In this document: positions 22,720-36,713 of the stretch, one piece after another
Layout of the letters: each line of letters begins with the position of its first letter
How positions within the stretch are numbered: the stretch's first letter is position 1
Assembly: GCA_012295275.1 (NCBI GenBank)
Contig: CM022670.1
Location: forward strand, 32,077,938 to 32,141,937
Reading direction: 5' to 3'
Source: Chrysomallon squamiferum
Taxonomy: Eukaryota; Mollusca; Gastropoda; Neomphalida; Peltospiridae
DNA: 64,000 nt
Notes under the pieces: model-generated
Told to the model about the DNA's origin: nothing
Database searches by the model: none
Seen by the model: the letters and a program-made list of their open reading frames with translations, nothing else
Translations under genes and position numbers: made by a program

Positions 22720-23142
22720 ATGCCTGTATGTTTGCACATATATTTGTATGTATGTATGTGTGTTATCTTATCTGTGTTTAAATATGTCTATATATAGGTA
22801 TATTTATATGTACACAAATGTTTCTATGTTTGTAATCCACCAAAACAAAAACATTTCAACTTTTAAAAGCAAGGCAGTTGAACATTTTACACTAAATAAA
22901 AAAAAAGAGAGAGAGAGAGGGGAAAAGATTTAGTGACAGTAAAGTATGTAGACCTGATTGATAAGTTAACAGTCAGTGAGGCAGAAGAGAAGTATTGGAC
23001 ATGGCAGGTTTTCAAAAGAAAATAATAACAGGCCAGTCAACAGGAGATTAATGTCCCACTTTCTGGAAAATTGGTTCAGCCTTTCAGACACTTCTGTGTG
23101 TATCTTTAGCAGCTGACACTTTTCAATGGTGACAATTCAGAC

Positions 23143-23190
23143 AGAGAGAGAGAGCGAGAGAGCGAGAGAGAGAGAGAGAGAGAGAGCGAG
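23143..23190. repeat. (GA)n microsatellite with GCGA interruptions
   Basis: GA tract interrupted three times by GC, followed by a GC-richer stretch with ACCCGC twice. Confidence 0.95.
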
Positions 23191-24304
23191 CCCTGTTTAG
23201 CTGCTGCCTGCCATCTGCATTTACCCGCATTCTACTTACTTACCCGCTTCTTACTTGGTGGATAAGTGGGTATGTGTGGCAGATGTTCTCTCCTCTCTGA
23301 GACATGAAGTTTTGTCTGCTGAGGAAGATTACAATCTGAAAGTAATAAATAACTTTATTTGTGTGATCTACAGACAAATTGTATATACTGCAGATGTTCT
23401 GATTGAAAAGTAATGTGTCTAAGAAAGAGAATAAATGTTTTATTACTCTTCTTAAAGTGTAATTATTATAATGGATTAGTAAAATTAATTCATTAATTCA
23501 CAAAATAAAGTCGTTTAAAAATGGTTGAAATTTTATTTTTTGTTTATTTATCCATTATTTTGAAAAACGGAAAGTATAACAAGTTGTATTTGGTTTTACA
23601 TGTAAATTATTTATATTACATCTGAAATGTACCAAAACAAACATTTCTCATTTTTCTTCATTTTCTGATACGTTTTGTTCTAAATCTAAATTATTAACAG
23701 TATTCTTGTTACTGATACCAGAGACTGTCACAGCAAAATCATTACATGACTGTGTGTTTCTATCTATTTACATGAATGAGAGAATTAGTTTTCTCTATGT
23801 CCCTTCTGTTTATTCATGTCTTTTCAACACTGATATATGTATCCTTGTAAAACAGATAAAAAACTAGCCATTTCAGACAACATACATTCATAAAGTGGAT
23901 CAGAAACTGTTAAGGAAGTCCAGGCCTAATACCATCACACACAGTGATTTACATCCACAACTGACCTCAACTGACCATTGGCTCAAGCTTACTGGATATT
24001 GTACCAAGCCACTCACAGATTTAATCTCACTTTGATTCAAGTGGTCCTAATTTTGTAAAGCTTCTTGATTTGTTTTTTGTACATCTCAGACTAGATTTGA
24101 GTCTTTGCAGTTTTGACTGCTGGCTGGTGAGTGATTTGATAGCTGTCAGTTTGCAGTAATGAAGTGAGAACATATTAGTAATAAGTATACAAACATTAAC
24201 CATTAAGAGCAATAAACGAACACCAGAATTAATTCATCTAGATGTTATGTTGATGAAAGTTCATGCTTTTATATCAGTACATATATTTGGTGTAACAGAC
24301 TCCA

Positions 24305-24360
24305 TGAAGAATTGAACCAGGACCCTAAGTGTGAGAATGTCGTGTTCCCTACCAGCAGAG
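24305..24360 (-). repeat. tRNA-like (SINE-type) fossil
   Basis: On the minus strand, CTCTGCTGGTAGGGA (24346-24360) is A-box-like and GGTTCAATTC (24309-24318) is a near-perfect B box at tRNA-like spacing. Confidence 0.55.
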
Positions 24361-27300
24361 AAAGAGAAATTCATTACTACATTATGAGAACATTCTACCT
24401 AACAATACTACATCAGTTGTAAGCATATACACCTGGACATTTTTATTATTATTAAATTTTGAAAATAAAATATTAGCTGAGTATTTTTTTTTTTCAAATT
24501 ATTAGAGTGCAGTAAGAACAAAGAATGACATTTTTAACAATGTTGTTTTCTATTAAACACTTCTTAAAAATGATTTTGACTGATTTGCATAATTAAATAT
24601 AAAAATGTCTACTTGATACCAACACTGTACTTATCAACCTGAAAACTGACTGGTTTGCTCAATGTATTTATCAATAAAATCATTCAATAATTTTCCTTTT
24701 GAAGCCCAGATATTCTTTAAATTCTAATGTAAAGATTCAAACTACCAAGCATAAACTCAGAGCAGGTTTTAGTGACATTTGTCATACATAACCTGATGTA
24801 AGTGAGTGCTTCAAATTAATGATGGTGCTTAGTTGAATTAGTCTGATCAGTGGGAAAATCCTCTGACATTTTGCCAATTCCTGCCAGGATCTGTGAACAG
24901 TACACACAAAACAAAATATTATGCTTTTTTTTTTAAATTTATTATGAAAAGGCCTATTTAAAATATAATTGTTAGTATGTTAAATGGGAAGCAACAGAGA
25001 CTTTTGTTCAATTATTGACTTCAATTTCCTATTTTTAAAATTAAAATAAGAAGTATGTAAATTACTTATGAAATAGTCAAAATAAGTGTATTAGTACTGG
25101 AAGTCTGGATGCTTATTTCAGAGAGAACAGTGCTGTGAAATGTTGTGTTCTTAATGTATCAGCTGTCATACAAATATCTCTTACAAAATATATTTAAAAT
25201 TTAATTTAAAAACAGTATGTCAAGTTTACAAGTATAAATAACTTCATATTTTTTTTTTTTTTTTAGTATTTATTGAAGTAAAAAAAACAAGCTGATGATG
25301 ACAACAGTACAGATTGTGTGACAAGCAGATCAGATGATTAAACAATCAATCAGTTTTTATCTGCCTACAATCAAACATGGATTTCCTTCTTTGATGCTAC
25401 CAATTTCAGAATCAATCCTTCTTAGCATTCCTTTCATGCTACTTTACAGTTCTTGCCTTGTAACTTGTTAATCAAAGGTTTTATGTGTGTTTTACTGTCT
25501 TTGGGAAGGTATATACCTGCTGCTAATTGGCAAGAGTAGCCCATGAAATGGTAATAACAGGTGTTGTCTGTCAGATAATCATCACGTATGATTAACACAT
25601 AATAAGTATTACACTGTACTCAGATGTCATATAACATTTATTTATTCGCATTGTTTGAGGTTTAACCAATGGATACATGAGTGATCATTTTGATCCAACA
25701 GGCCTTCTGTTTATCTGCAATATAGGACACGTTTTCTCATTACTGTGAATTATTCAGGTACATACATGTATTATGCATCACAAGTAGTTCTTGTCTTAGC
25801 ACCTTATTCAATCACCCACTATTTTGTTATCCCTAATGTGTAATAATGCAGTACCAGAGAGTGATGAATGAAAGGCACAAAAATGTGTTACAACCTTTGA
25901 GATGTATGAAAAACTTTTCATAATATAAGACTGAAAAGATTTTTTTTTAAATGTAAAGTATAATAGAGAATAAAGTTTAAAGATTGTGAAGAAGGTGGCA
26001 AAGTGCTTGTTTCATACAATGAGAACTGTTTGTACATATCTGATACATTTTGGAATAATTCTGGAGAATGTCAAAAATGTAATTTTCTCACAATTTGTTT
26101 AGTGTTAAAAAGAAAAAAATTAACAAATATTTGTTTAATGACATCAACATGTTTTATTATAAACAATTATAATGTGTCAAACTTTTCCTGTAATATGAAA
26201 GAGATCTCTTGTCTTTTTTTTCTATGGTCTACTCTTACTCTTCAGCAGTAATGGATCCTGTGTATACCTTCCCACTGATCAGAAACAATGCTGATAAATC
26301 AGGGCATTGGCTGGAACAAGAAGTAATGCACTGATGACAGTCAAAACAGTTTTGCTAGACACCAATATACTAATTCATTTTAAATACTACAAAGTACATA
26401 CTAAATGTATTTTTACAGGAGATTAGTTTTACAAAAATGCATTTTTAAATTTACAGACATTTCTGTAAACTTTAAAAAAAAAAAAAAAAAAAAAGAAAAG
26501 TAAGAATGGCAGATAAATGGTTAAAAAAAAAAGAAGAAAAAAAAAAGCTTAACACAATGAAATTATGTTAGTTCTAACAATCCTTGAATTTAATCAAATT
26601 TATCTGACTTTTCAACTCTGCTGGATCCATCAGAATGGGTTTTTCAAACTCAACTTTTTTTTACCCTTCTACTTTACTGTTTTGATGAGATAAATATAAT
26701 TTACAGTTGGGCAAACATCTCTGCTACTAGATGGTAAAGAGTAAACACAACACTGATTACTTATCTGATGCAGACATCACTGTGTACATGGAACATTTAA
26801 GTACTGCCATTACAAGTCTTCAGTGTATATGGTTTTAGATGTATACTGCCTCACATTAATTCTGGCCATTAATTTTACAGTCTGGAGAAACATTCTAGTA
26901 GTGACTTTCAGACAAATATTCCACAAAACTTAGACATATTAAATGTAAATATAGCAAAGTGTACTGATGCTAAACTTACTACTTAGTTTTTACTATTCAG
27001 GTATGACTGCTCAACACAGACAGTATTTTTAATTGTGCCTTTATTTAACTGTTTAATCAATGTAACTTGGAAACAAGTATTTAATTTTTTTTACAACAGA
27101 GACAGGAAAAGGATAAGTCAAAGGCAAACAGCAGTAGCCATTACCGTAACATTAATTATAGTATCTGCGGTCAGTAATAGGTTTATAAAGGCAACATGAT
27201 GATTCAAAACTGAGTCACTGCCATTTAAAAACAGTAGGCAACAGGGCAAGTAAAGTATTGTGTGAAGTATCCAGGCTCTTCTTTTGACATATTCTGAGTG

Positions 27301-27390
27301 TATTAAAGCATTTATTTACTAAAACTGAATTTAGAATCTAACATTGCTAAAGGATGACAATTATGACCAATTGACAGTCTTGTAACATTT

Positions 27391-27409
27391 AAAAAAAAAA
27401 AAAAAAAAA

Positions 27410-27440
<31 letters not shown>

Positions 27441-27454
27441 CAAAACAAAACAAA
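27391..27454. repeat. Poly-A followed by (CAAAA)n
   Basis: A run of 25 A, then about seven CAAAA pentamers. This is the form of an expanded retroposon tail, but no element body was recognised next to it. Confidence 0.93.
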
Positions 27455-28100
27455 TACACTTATATAAAGTTATGAAATCCTTTCTCAATTGTTATATTTG
27501 AAATCACATTTGTATAGACTTTCATATATAGTATGATCATAATATCTTTCAGTGATGTCATTAACCATAAGTAATAGTCATTAAATAATGATTAAAATGA
27601 TTAAAAAAATTAAACTTACAAATTTAAATAACAACAGAAGCTCAATATATAATTCACATCTGTGGATTAACAAACATTTATTATTAAATAAACAAATCAC
27701 GAGAGTATGAGCTGATTGAAATAACAGGGATCCTCTTCATCCTATTAAAAATTATGTTTCAGCCACTCTGGTTTAATAAATGATGTCTGCAAATTATTTT
27801 GCACTTTACAGCTTACATACTAAAATGGCGACTTGGTGCAAAAACTTTTACCCAAGTTTTTATCTCATCAACATTCCGTGCAGTTTATCACGATTAAATT
27901 ATGAAAGGTTCTGGCAAAATATTGAAAATTTTAGTAGCTATTAAATCCATATGCTTGAGGTGCATCCAAAAAATTCTGTTGATCTCCAGTATTATCTGAC
28001 AGAAAAGTACCCCCAAGTGAAAAAATAATCATAAAATATTTCTTTAAAAACAGAGATGAAGAAAAAAGTAAATAAAAATTAAAACAAAATAAAAACATAA

Positions 28101-28168
28101 CAATAATGATGATGATGATTATGATAATAATAATAATAATAAATAAATAAATAAATAAATAAATAAAA
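28101..28168. repeat. (AAT)n-(AAAT)n tract
   Basis: GATGAT and AAT trinucleotides pass into about seven AAAT units. Reads as poly-Ile on the minus strand. Confidence 0.93.
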
Positions 28169-30689
28169 TTTATTCCAATAAATTCAGAAAAAAACAAAAA
28201 CAAAGTGTAGTTCAGTCATAATATTGCCAAATTAAATACTGATAAATTTTTACTCAGACTGACTCCCTGGGACACAGCATATGGGCAATGTTGAGTACCT
28301 GATGAGATCTGATGAAATCCCATACTAAAGTGTGATTGTCCAATGACAAGCAACAGGTTTCATGATAAAACTGGGATTGATGAATTAATTTATAGATCCT
28401 TTTCTCAACAAAGATTAGATATGTTACTCAAACAAGAACAGTTAACAGAATGTGTGTGAATTGATTCTCAACTTCAAAACTATCATCATATGTGCTTGAT
28501 ACTGTGTAAAATAAAAATGAGAACAGATCTCTATATGATTAGATTTGATTTTGAATAATAAACAATATATTGATAAAGTACCTTATATATTAAACAATCA
28601 GTTGTAGCCACTTCTAACTGTAAATGGTTCAGGTTACTGTCATCTTTAACATGGCTTGTCATACAGGATTAAAATTAACTGTCTATTCTGCATTATGTAC
28701 AGCCCATCACATTTGATTATAACCTTTTCTAATTAATGACTAATAGAAGTTCACATTTATTCGGCAGTTTATAATTACTTACCACCTGGACTATCCTAAA
28801 GTTAATAGTCTTCCTATCATACTTTCATCACCTTTGTAACCACCAACACATGTTGATTTTCCCTTTTTATTTAAAAAAAAAATAAAAATAAAAAATATTA
28901 GGTGCAGGTAAACTAAAGCCAAAGTACACAAAGAAAGAAATCTAGTTAGCTGTGTGAAGAGCAAGAAGACACCCCCTCCTCAACCACCATCGAAAAAACA
29001 CCAAAAACAACCCTAGCCTAAATCCAAGTGCAAGATACATTCTGCACTCAATGTTTCATCATGTAAACCCATCTCTGCGATTCTGCTACTTTCACCCGAG
29101 TGTGTGCTACAGCACTTAGTAATCCACTGAAAATATATTAGCCTTTAAAAAACATTCACACCAGTATTTGTGTTGGCATTCCATTGTTGCATCTGGCTTA
29201 GTCTGTTATTACCAACAAGGCAGCAACAGGTATTCCATTGATGCTTCTCTAGCTGGCTTTTACATACTGTGTATGTAACTCAATGGAAATACCACCTGTC
29301 TGTATTTATTGTTGTTTTTTCCAATTTACAAATTTGTGTAAGTAAAAGACCCTCTTTGCCATTCCATTGCTCTTTAGTAAATTCATCAGTTCAGCAGACT
29401 GTTTTGAGATTTGGGACATTGTGTATACATTGTATTTATGTATGTTTGGGTGGTTCTTGTCTCAGAATATCTTGTCCTTGAAAATGATACCAAGTACTGA
29501 CGGACTAACAGATGGATCTAACATAAGTAAAGGGAATACTCGAGATTAGACTTTTGGTTTGTGTGTACAAAAAAGTCTGCTGTTGCTGAAAAGTACATCA
29601 TGTGGTTAACATGCAAGCACACAATTATATAAAAATCCTTGGGTTGCACTGTCATGACAATGTTTTATTCATCAGTTTTATTGATCAAATTTAACACCTT
29701 TAATAACTTTTCTTTTTCTGATAATTTATAGCTACTAACTAAAAACAAATTATATAAAGCAATCATAGAATTATGTTTGAAATTCTAATGGAAGACAATG
29801 CCAGACAAAGTGTCATTCTCTAATGAATTTGTTCATTTTGTATGACTGTAATGAATATGGAATTTTGGCACAGTACTCTGCCAAACTAAGAGCCAGCCAC
29901 AAACCTGAAAGGTTTTGGTTCACTACATGTCAACATAAGGATGGAAACAATGGTGTTTTTTTACAGACACCTCAGCACACTGATTATTCAGCGGCTGTTA
30001 GATTTCAAATATTTCATTACCATTAATCACTTGATTTCTGCTTTTGGAGAGAAAACATTCTTCTGCTATTTAGCAGATTATTCCTGGTAATTGACCAAAA
30101 GAATTAGATCTTTTTCCCCACTGATCTAGATATTTTGATAAATATATAAAATAAGAGTGATTAATACAGAGAAATAAATATATATCAAAACATTAGTCCT
30201 CATTTATTACAGTAATGCTTCTTTACAATGGTCCAAAATATTGTTCAGTTTGTGTAATTGTGGCCAACAGTTAGGTAAAGTGATGCAAAAAATGCAAAAC
30301 ATGTATTCTAACAAACAAGCCAATTTGCTTTATCCTGTTATTATTCTCACTGGTAATTTTTCTTAACATGTGATATGTCTGTAATGTTCACTGGCAAAAA
30401 CAATAGCTAGTATTTCCCAGACATAAGCATACTTGTGTCAATAAAATTCTACTGTTTAGTAATGTAATATTAGACTGGCAAAAACAAGAACACACATCTG
30501 TACTAGTTTTTCAGCTTAAAGTCTAATTACTGTTTGAAATATTACATACACAGTGTCCTTGTCATCACAATCTTATCATTCTCAGTGTTGGATGCTTTTT
30601 GTCAGTTGAAAACCTTAAAGCTGAAGCAATTCCACTGTATCACAATCTTTTCCCATATATCATTTACAGGCAATATTTCGCTTGTGCAG

Positions 30690-31400
30690 TGACATGATAG
30701 ATATATCCTCAGATTAATTATGTTAGTGACAGTTCAAGTCTTCAAAGATCTGATGATCAGCTTTTGCAAATTTTACCTGATGTTTATTAATGTCTCAGCT
30801 TACCTGGTCATCTCAGACAGGTATTGCAGATCAGTGTGATTTCAGACTATTATGGTAATTGAACTTAATTAATTAGAAACATAATGTATATGATGTTAGC
30901 ATGCTTTCTATCACTTCAGTCATGGGGAGGTGATAAGATATGTAGTCCAGATGAGAATTACCACTTCAAGGCAATAATTATTTTAAGGTAAACAAATTAA
31001 AGTTCTGTAATCACTTTCTTTGACTCCTCTGAAAAATCTGAATCCACTATGAACATCTCTAGGAAGCCTTAGTGAACTGAAAAATGAAAACAATCTTATG
31101 TCATACTTATTATCCTCTTAATCATTTTTATCTTCATCTTCTAAGAAATCTGGGGATAGATTTGGTAAACACATCAGGTGTTATCTGCCAGGTTTAAAAT
31201 GGCTAAAGACTCCTAAGGACTAATGATCATGTCAAGGGAGCCATCAAAGTGTTGCAGCACTCACAGAGCTGATAAATAGCCAGCACAGATCACAGTGGAG
31301 TCCCTCTGGTCCACTTGGAGTTGACACACTTCTGGCAACACTTTCTTTCATCTTCCATGAAAAATGGCCAAACATGGAAAAAGTTATTTTATGGACAGAC
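30690..31400. promoter_or_regulatory. CNE-like cluster
   Basis: Two islands of complex sequence (about 30690-31075 and 31140-31395) in the CpG-poor part, without simple repeats and with stops in all frames. Visible motifs include GTTTATTAATG, CTTAATTAATTAG (homeodomain type), CATCAGGTGTTATC and GATAA sites. By texture they resemble conserved developmental enhancers; conservation is untested. Confidence 0.3.
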
Positions 31401-32129
31401 TGATAAAACTGATCATCTATTGAGACTCTGCAAATGTGTATGAAAATGTAACTTTAAATCCATTTCATCCTGAAACATCTATACCTAATTACAAAGTATT
31501 TATGATATTAGAAATGTCCAAATTTACTGCAGTAATTGAAGAGTATATAAGAATAATAAAACTGAGTGAATAAATGGAATTTTTTTTTTTTGTGACACTT
31601 CAACATGTTATTACTTGCTATAAGAATTCAGATTTATTTTTTTGTATGTTTCAAGAGGAAATCTGCTGCTGTTAGTCCTTGACCTTTCTGATATATATAT
31701 ATATATATATTCTTTTTTTCTGCAAAATCACATATCACAGGGTAAACTGTGTTAAATAAGAGTTATTTGAAAAAGGGGAGGTACAAAATTTTTGTGATTT
31801 TCATTACCTGTACCTGGCTTTAAAATATATGATTGGCATTTACATTGTTTCCAGATACTTTACTTTTGTACCAGTTTTAAATAGAAAAGCAATCAAAATT
31901 AAATCAAAGCTGACTAGAAAACAGGGACTATTTCAGGTCTCATTGTGGACATTCATTTTTGTATTATCAGCTTTAAATCATATCTTATCCCGAATCTGTA
32001 ATCATCAAGAAAAACAAGATAGGACCTCAAACCAGCTTTTGCTGCACTCTGTGATTTTAATTTCATTCAATTACTTCTCGGTTAGTAGAGGAATGCTGTT
32101 ATAAATTATTTGTCTAGAACCATGGCTTC
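31401..32129. other. AT-rich non-coding stretch
   Basis: Contains a short (AT)n at about 31692-31710. The 91 residue frame at 31829-32104 has no recognisable domain. Confidence 0.6.
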
Positions 32130-32370
32130 ATGTTCTGAGCACAGCTCTTGCAAATTCCATTTACAATTGAAATGGTTGTGAACAAGATAAGGCAGAAACA
32201 GGGTACATTATTACCAGTCTATGAATGAATAATGGTGGCAGCTGTGACCTTCAACTCTGACATGCAGTGAAGTAAATCAGCTTGTGGTGATAAAAGGAAT
32301 GTCTGATTATACTCTAAGCCTGTCATAGGCACAACTTTGTAGTGAAGTCAGAGGTCTGACAGGTGTGCTT
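32130..32370. promoter_or_regulatory. CNE-like block
   Basis: Complex sequence with GTGGCAGCTGTGACCTT (E-box plus nuclear-receptor-like half site), ACAAGATAAGGC (GATA type) and TCTGACAGGTGTG (Meis/E-box type). No simple repeat and stops in all frames. Confidence 0.28.
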
Positions 32371-34442
32371 GAACAATTATCTTATACAAGCATGTAAAAA
32401 AATAATAATCCATATCCTAATTCATTTTCAGTTTGATGAGTATATGAGTGTATGTAGATATTGTAATGAAGAAACCATGTTGTTTATTTATGGATAAAAA
32501 TATGGATGTAAAACTATATTAGCAAAAATTATGTTTTTCAAGCACCTTCCCTTAAACCAGAAATCAACAAGAACAACAATAATATTAAATATTTTTACTT
32601 AATTAGGCTTCTTTATTGGCCAACTAATTTTGTAAGTCTAGTACTAAAACTGCTCCTGCAAAATGTATACTAAAATATTATTCAAAACCTTCCTTAAAGA
32701 CTAATGTCTAGAAATGTAAAAAAAAAATAAGAAGCAATAAAAATAAAGTGCTTAATAATTTTTTTTTTAAAAAGAGCAACCAACATGAGCCTACTTATGC
32801 TAAATCAACCTAGACCTTTCTAGTGGCACAATTTGGATCAGCAATCATTAAATTAGAATCTGCTCTCTGACGTACATCATTTATTTCTTCATTTTTTATT
32901 TTTTCTTATTTTTGTTTTTGCTCCATCTAGGAAATAATCTAAATGTCAGACAAGCAGATATCTTTTTCTTTTTTTGTTCATTATTCTACTCTTTATCCAT
33001 CAAGGTTTTTAGAGCAATACTAATGTTACACAACAGATAATAAATGGTTTGGCAGTCTTAGTGGGCCAAGTTGAGCTTTATATCAGACCACCTGTTAATA
33101 CTGAGATTCTCATCATATGCAGTGGTGAACCCTTTTCAGAATTAACTGATGGCCATAATCTATAGAAAATCAAACTTTGCAGTTTCTATCAGAAATGGGG
33201 ATTTAACCAATATATCTTGTCTTCCATAACAACCTTCTGACAGATGATTTGATTATCCTAAATGATAGCAGATGACATACATTCTGTTCCAACTTGGCCA
33301 GACTTGTTGCTTAATTTATTATACACTTCTTTTTCTATCTTTGTTGCAAGTTTCAGGGTGTATAAACTTTGGCACCAGCTGCAGTTATTTTATCTTCTCT
33401 TTTTAATACATTTTTACTCTCTCATTTATCATTTCACTTTTGTACAATACAAAACAAAAATACTAAAGAAAAAAAATTATATATGTATATAAAAACAACT
33501 AAAAAACTAAATTCTATTTACTACAGTAGTAAAAAGTCAGGACACTGATCTATTGTCAATGTGTATGACTGCAAAATCTGTAGAGAATCAACATACGTAT
33601 TTATTTAAAATTAATTAACTGTTTTAGAGACAAAATACACTTACTCTCTTATATTAACAGCTTCTCAGTTTGAAAAATGGAATTAGTACAGTTTTATTAA
33701 TTTTCTATTAAAACTTTAGACAATTTTTTTTTTATTATTATTATTTTTTAAAACATGAATAACTAGATTCTAATGACTTTCTATTTCAAGCGATTGAAGC
33801 CAAATTTTAAGATTTTTTTTTATATACATATTCATAATTTGTCTTTGTGAATGTAATATAAATATAATAAACTGATTTTCAAGACATTAAATATAATAAA
33901 ATGCTTTGATAATAGGTAAATAACTAGAATTTAATCATTATTACTTTTTATTTTTTCAAAACTGTTACACTTGATACATGTTATTAAAACATACACACAT
34001 ACACACACACACAAACACACAAAACATCTTATAAAGTTATAGAAGATTATACCTAGTAAACTGTACTTGAATTTAAATTATTAAATTTTAATAGAACTGT
34101 TCTATTATTATAGTTGGCAGACATATAAAAAGATTTGTAATGGAAATCGTAAATGCCTGAGTAGTATACTTTGTGTGTTGATCAAATGAGAAGTGAAGCC
34201 ATAAGCTGAAGAAAGCTGTACCAGACAGCAGCACATGGATGCAAACTAAGTGAAAAGAAAAATTCATATTACTTTTCTAATAAAGAGCACATGCTGCAAC
34301 ATCTGGCAAACAAGGGAAGTTCACTGACACATGGTTTGCTCTTTCAACACACACACTCGGAAAACCTTTACCATCCTTGTGACAATGCACATTTTCTGCT
34401 TTCCAGCAAACTGTTTTGTGAGTTAGTCAAGGATAAACAATA

Positions 34443-34479
<37 letters not shown>

Positions 34480-35429
34480 AAAACACCAAAAAAAACAAAC
34501 AAATAAAAGTTTTTTGTACTTTAAAGTTTAAAATATAATTAAATGTCAAATTTAAACTATTAATAGCAATTACATTTGTTTCCCATTTTATTTGTCTTAT
34601 ATATCCCATTCTTTAATTATTTGTTGTTGTTTATTTTCATATTTTTTTTTTTTTTTTTTTTTTTTTAAAGTTTGAGCATAATGCTATAATTTGACGAAAA
34701 TCAAATAAAAGTTACAAATGCATTTGAGATAATGACCTAAATAAAATATTTCATTACATTTTCCTGTTATTCAGGAAAAATATTCTAATAAAATTTAAAT
34801 GTAAAAGCATTGATATATGAAAAAACAACCCTTTATCAATAAAGATTTCCATTAATTTTTAAAACATTTTTTAAAGTAATTGCCTTAGAAAATCAGACAA
34901 ACAAACCCATTTATTAGGTCTGTAACAATTTTTCTGAAAAACACTTAATGAAATCATTTCACTTTAGTTGAGATAACAACTACTTAAAGAAGTCTAAATT
35001 CATGGAATTCAGAATCGTACATGCTCTTCAATATGACAGGCAAATAACTCTAACCGAGATATCAGTCTTGGAACACCAAACAGACACATTGTAACACTGC
35101 AGTAAAATACCAATGGCATTTCTTGAATATCCGATTAACCCACCAGTGAACTCTTGTACAACTTGTTCAGTTCTATATTAGTTCTAAAATCAATAAAGTA
35201 TTATTTTCACCGACATATTTTTTCATTATGTCTGAGCTTTGCAATATATAACAGTTGTAGTAGCTGTATTAATTATAAATGATTAATAAGATAATTGCAA
35301 AAAAAATATATATATATATATAAAACGTAGCAGTATATAAAGAGTATAATTGTAATTAATTTAACAATTACAAGATACATTATTTCAAATGGGATTAATG
35401 AATGTGACTGTCTCTATGAAACAGCTGTA
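32371..35429. other. CpG-poor AT-rich stretch, no gene seen
   Basis: Contains poly-T runs near 33726 and 34643-34668, interrupted CA near 33992-34020, and the CA/TA tract at 34443-34480. Short frames have no domains. Confidence 0.65.
34443..34480. repeat. (CA)n-(TA)n microsatellite
   Basis: About nine CA units followed by about nine TA units. Confidence 0.95.
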
Positions 35430-35505
35430 TCGGTGTTACACCAAGAGTAACAAATAAGTACCGATAACTGCAATGTAGCGAAGAACCAATACCTGGAAAA
35501 CACGA

Positions 35506-35919
35506 ATGTTCTCCCCTGAACGCCACATCTCGATAATCAGGATTCAGTGCAAACTGCCATGCACGATTCAGTCAATCTACGACATGCACCAAAAGACTGA
35601 GACTCCGTGGAAGTATCAAATGATTATTGAACTCATGCTAAAGCATTTTGCTTTACAATTTGTTATCTACATATGTATGAATCACATGTGTTACAAGCTA
35701 TTTTATCCGCTTTGTTGGAAAGAACTTTGTCATTTATTTTCTTTTAAAAGTAACATCCATAAAAAGCTTCTTTTTTATAATTACAGATATATAATTGAAG
35801 CAATAACTCTACAACTATTAAGATTACTGAGGGAAAATCTTTGTAAATCTTATGACATAAAACCAGCACCAGTGATTACCAGCACCTCATACCCTCAGAT
35901 ATGGAAGCATCGTTTATGA
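35506..35919 (+). CDS. Longest non-repetitive open frame, 137 residues, unrecognised
   Basis: Preceded by an in-frame TAG at about 35477, so complete if the ATG at 35506 is used. The first 45 codons lie in a patch with about nine CpGs in 200 bp (35430-35620), unusual for this CpG-depleted region. The rest is ordinary AT-rich sequence rich in Ile, Leu, Phe, Tyr and Cys. I see no domain, no signal peptide and no family. It could be a relic of a recent insertion, a small gene, or chance, and I favour one of the non-genic explanations. Confidence 0.15.
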   Translation: MFSPERHISIIRIQCKLPCTIQSIYDMHQKTETPWKYQMIIELMLKHFALQFVIYICMNHMCYKLFYPLCWKELCHLFSFKSNIHKKLLFYNYRYIIEAITLQLLRLLRENLCKSYDIKPAPVITSTSYPQIWKHRL

Positions 35920-36174
35920 CTTCAGAAACCTACTGTACCTTCTCCTGAGAATAATGAGTGAAAATTCAGAATTTTATTTTATTATGCACTCAAAATTTCT
36001 TTCAGCCATTTTTTTCACATAAGAGTTCACTCTTATGCAAGCTTTCTTACAGAAAACTTACTCAGGAACTGATAACATAAACAGTGATATCTAATACACT
36101 AGCCAGGTGCTTTTTAACATCATAGTAATTTTATACATCTTTAAGCTAGATAGAGTGCTTCAACAATTTCAGGG

Positions 36175-36218
36175 GAGGGAGAGAGAGAGATGTAGAGAGA
36201 GAGAGAAAAGACAGAGAC

Positions 36219-36257
<39 letters not shown>
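36175..36257. repeat. Interrupted (GA)n microsatellite
   Basis: GA tract with GTA and ACAGAGACAAAA interruptions. Confidence 0.95.
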
Positions 36258-36260
<3 letters not shown>

Positions 36261-36659
36261 AAAAGTAAAAATCTACAACACAGATAAAAAAATGGAATAT
36301 TTAAAGTAATGAAATTGTTTTACGTCTTATCAATATCATACTTAGAAAATGAAATCAAGAAACAAAAATTATGAATAATGATTGAATAACTTTGTCTTGA
36401 AGAAATACAGTTTTAACATTGCAATTTAATAATTGTTTATGTCCTATGTAATCAGTGAATTATCTTAGTTCTAATCTTTTTAAACATTTTCCTTCTCATA
36501 TAAGTGGCATAGTTTCATAAACATTCACAGCATGAATGAAAGATCTTAGCTTCTTTTATTTCATATGCCTTAAAGATATGAATTAAAATACATATATCTT
36601 TCAATATCACTGTATTGTTTAAACATTATAAAGTATATAATTTAATTTGCATAAACAAA

Positions 36660-36713
36660 CACACATCCATGCACATGCACACGCACATGCATGCACGGAC
36701 ACACACACACACC
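36660..36713. repeat. Imperfect (CA)n repeat
   Basis: CA and CATGCACA units, the last stretch a pure (CA)6. Confidence 0.88.

Larger units (their letters stand above)
21394..30579. other. CpG-depleted AT-rich stretch, no gene seen
   Basis: CpG falls to about 2 in 21421-22420 and stays low. Holds (CA), (TG), (GA), poly-A/(CAAAA) and (AAAT) tracts listed separately, and one SINE fossil. A motif like GCATTCCATTG is repeated loosely at about 29175, 29230 and 29358. The short frames here have no domains. Confidence 0.6.
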
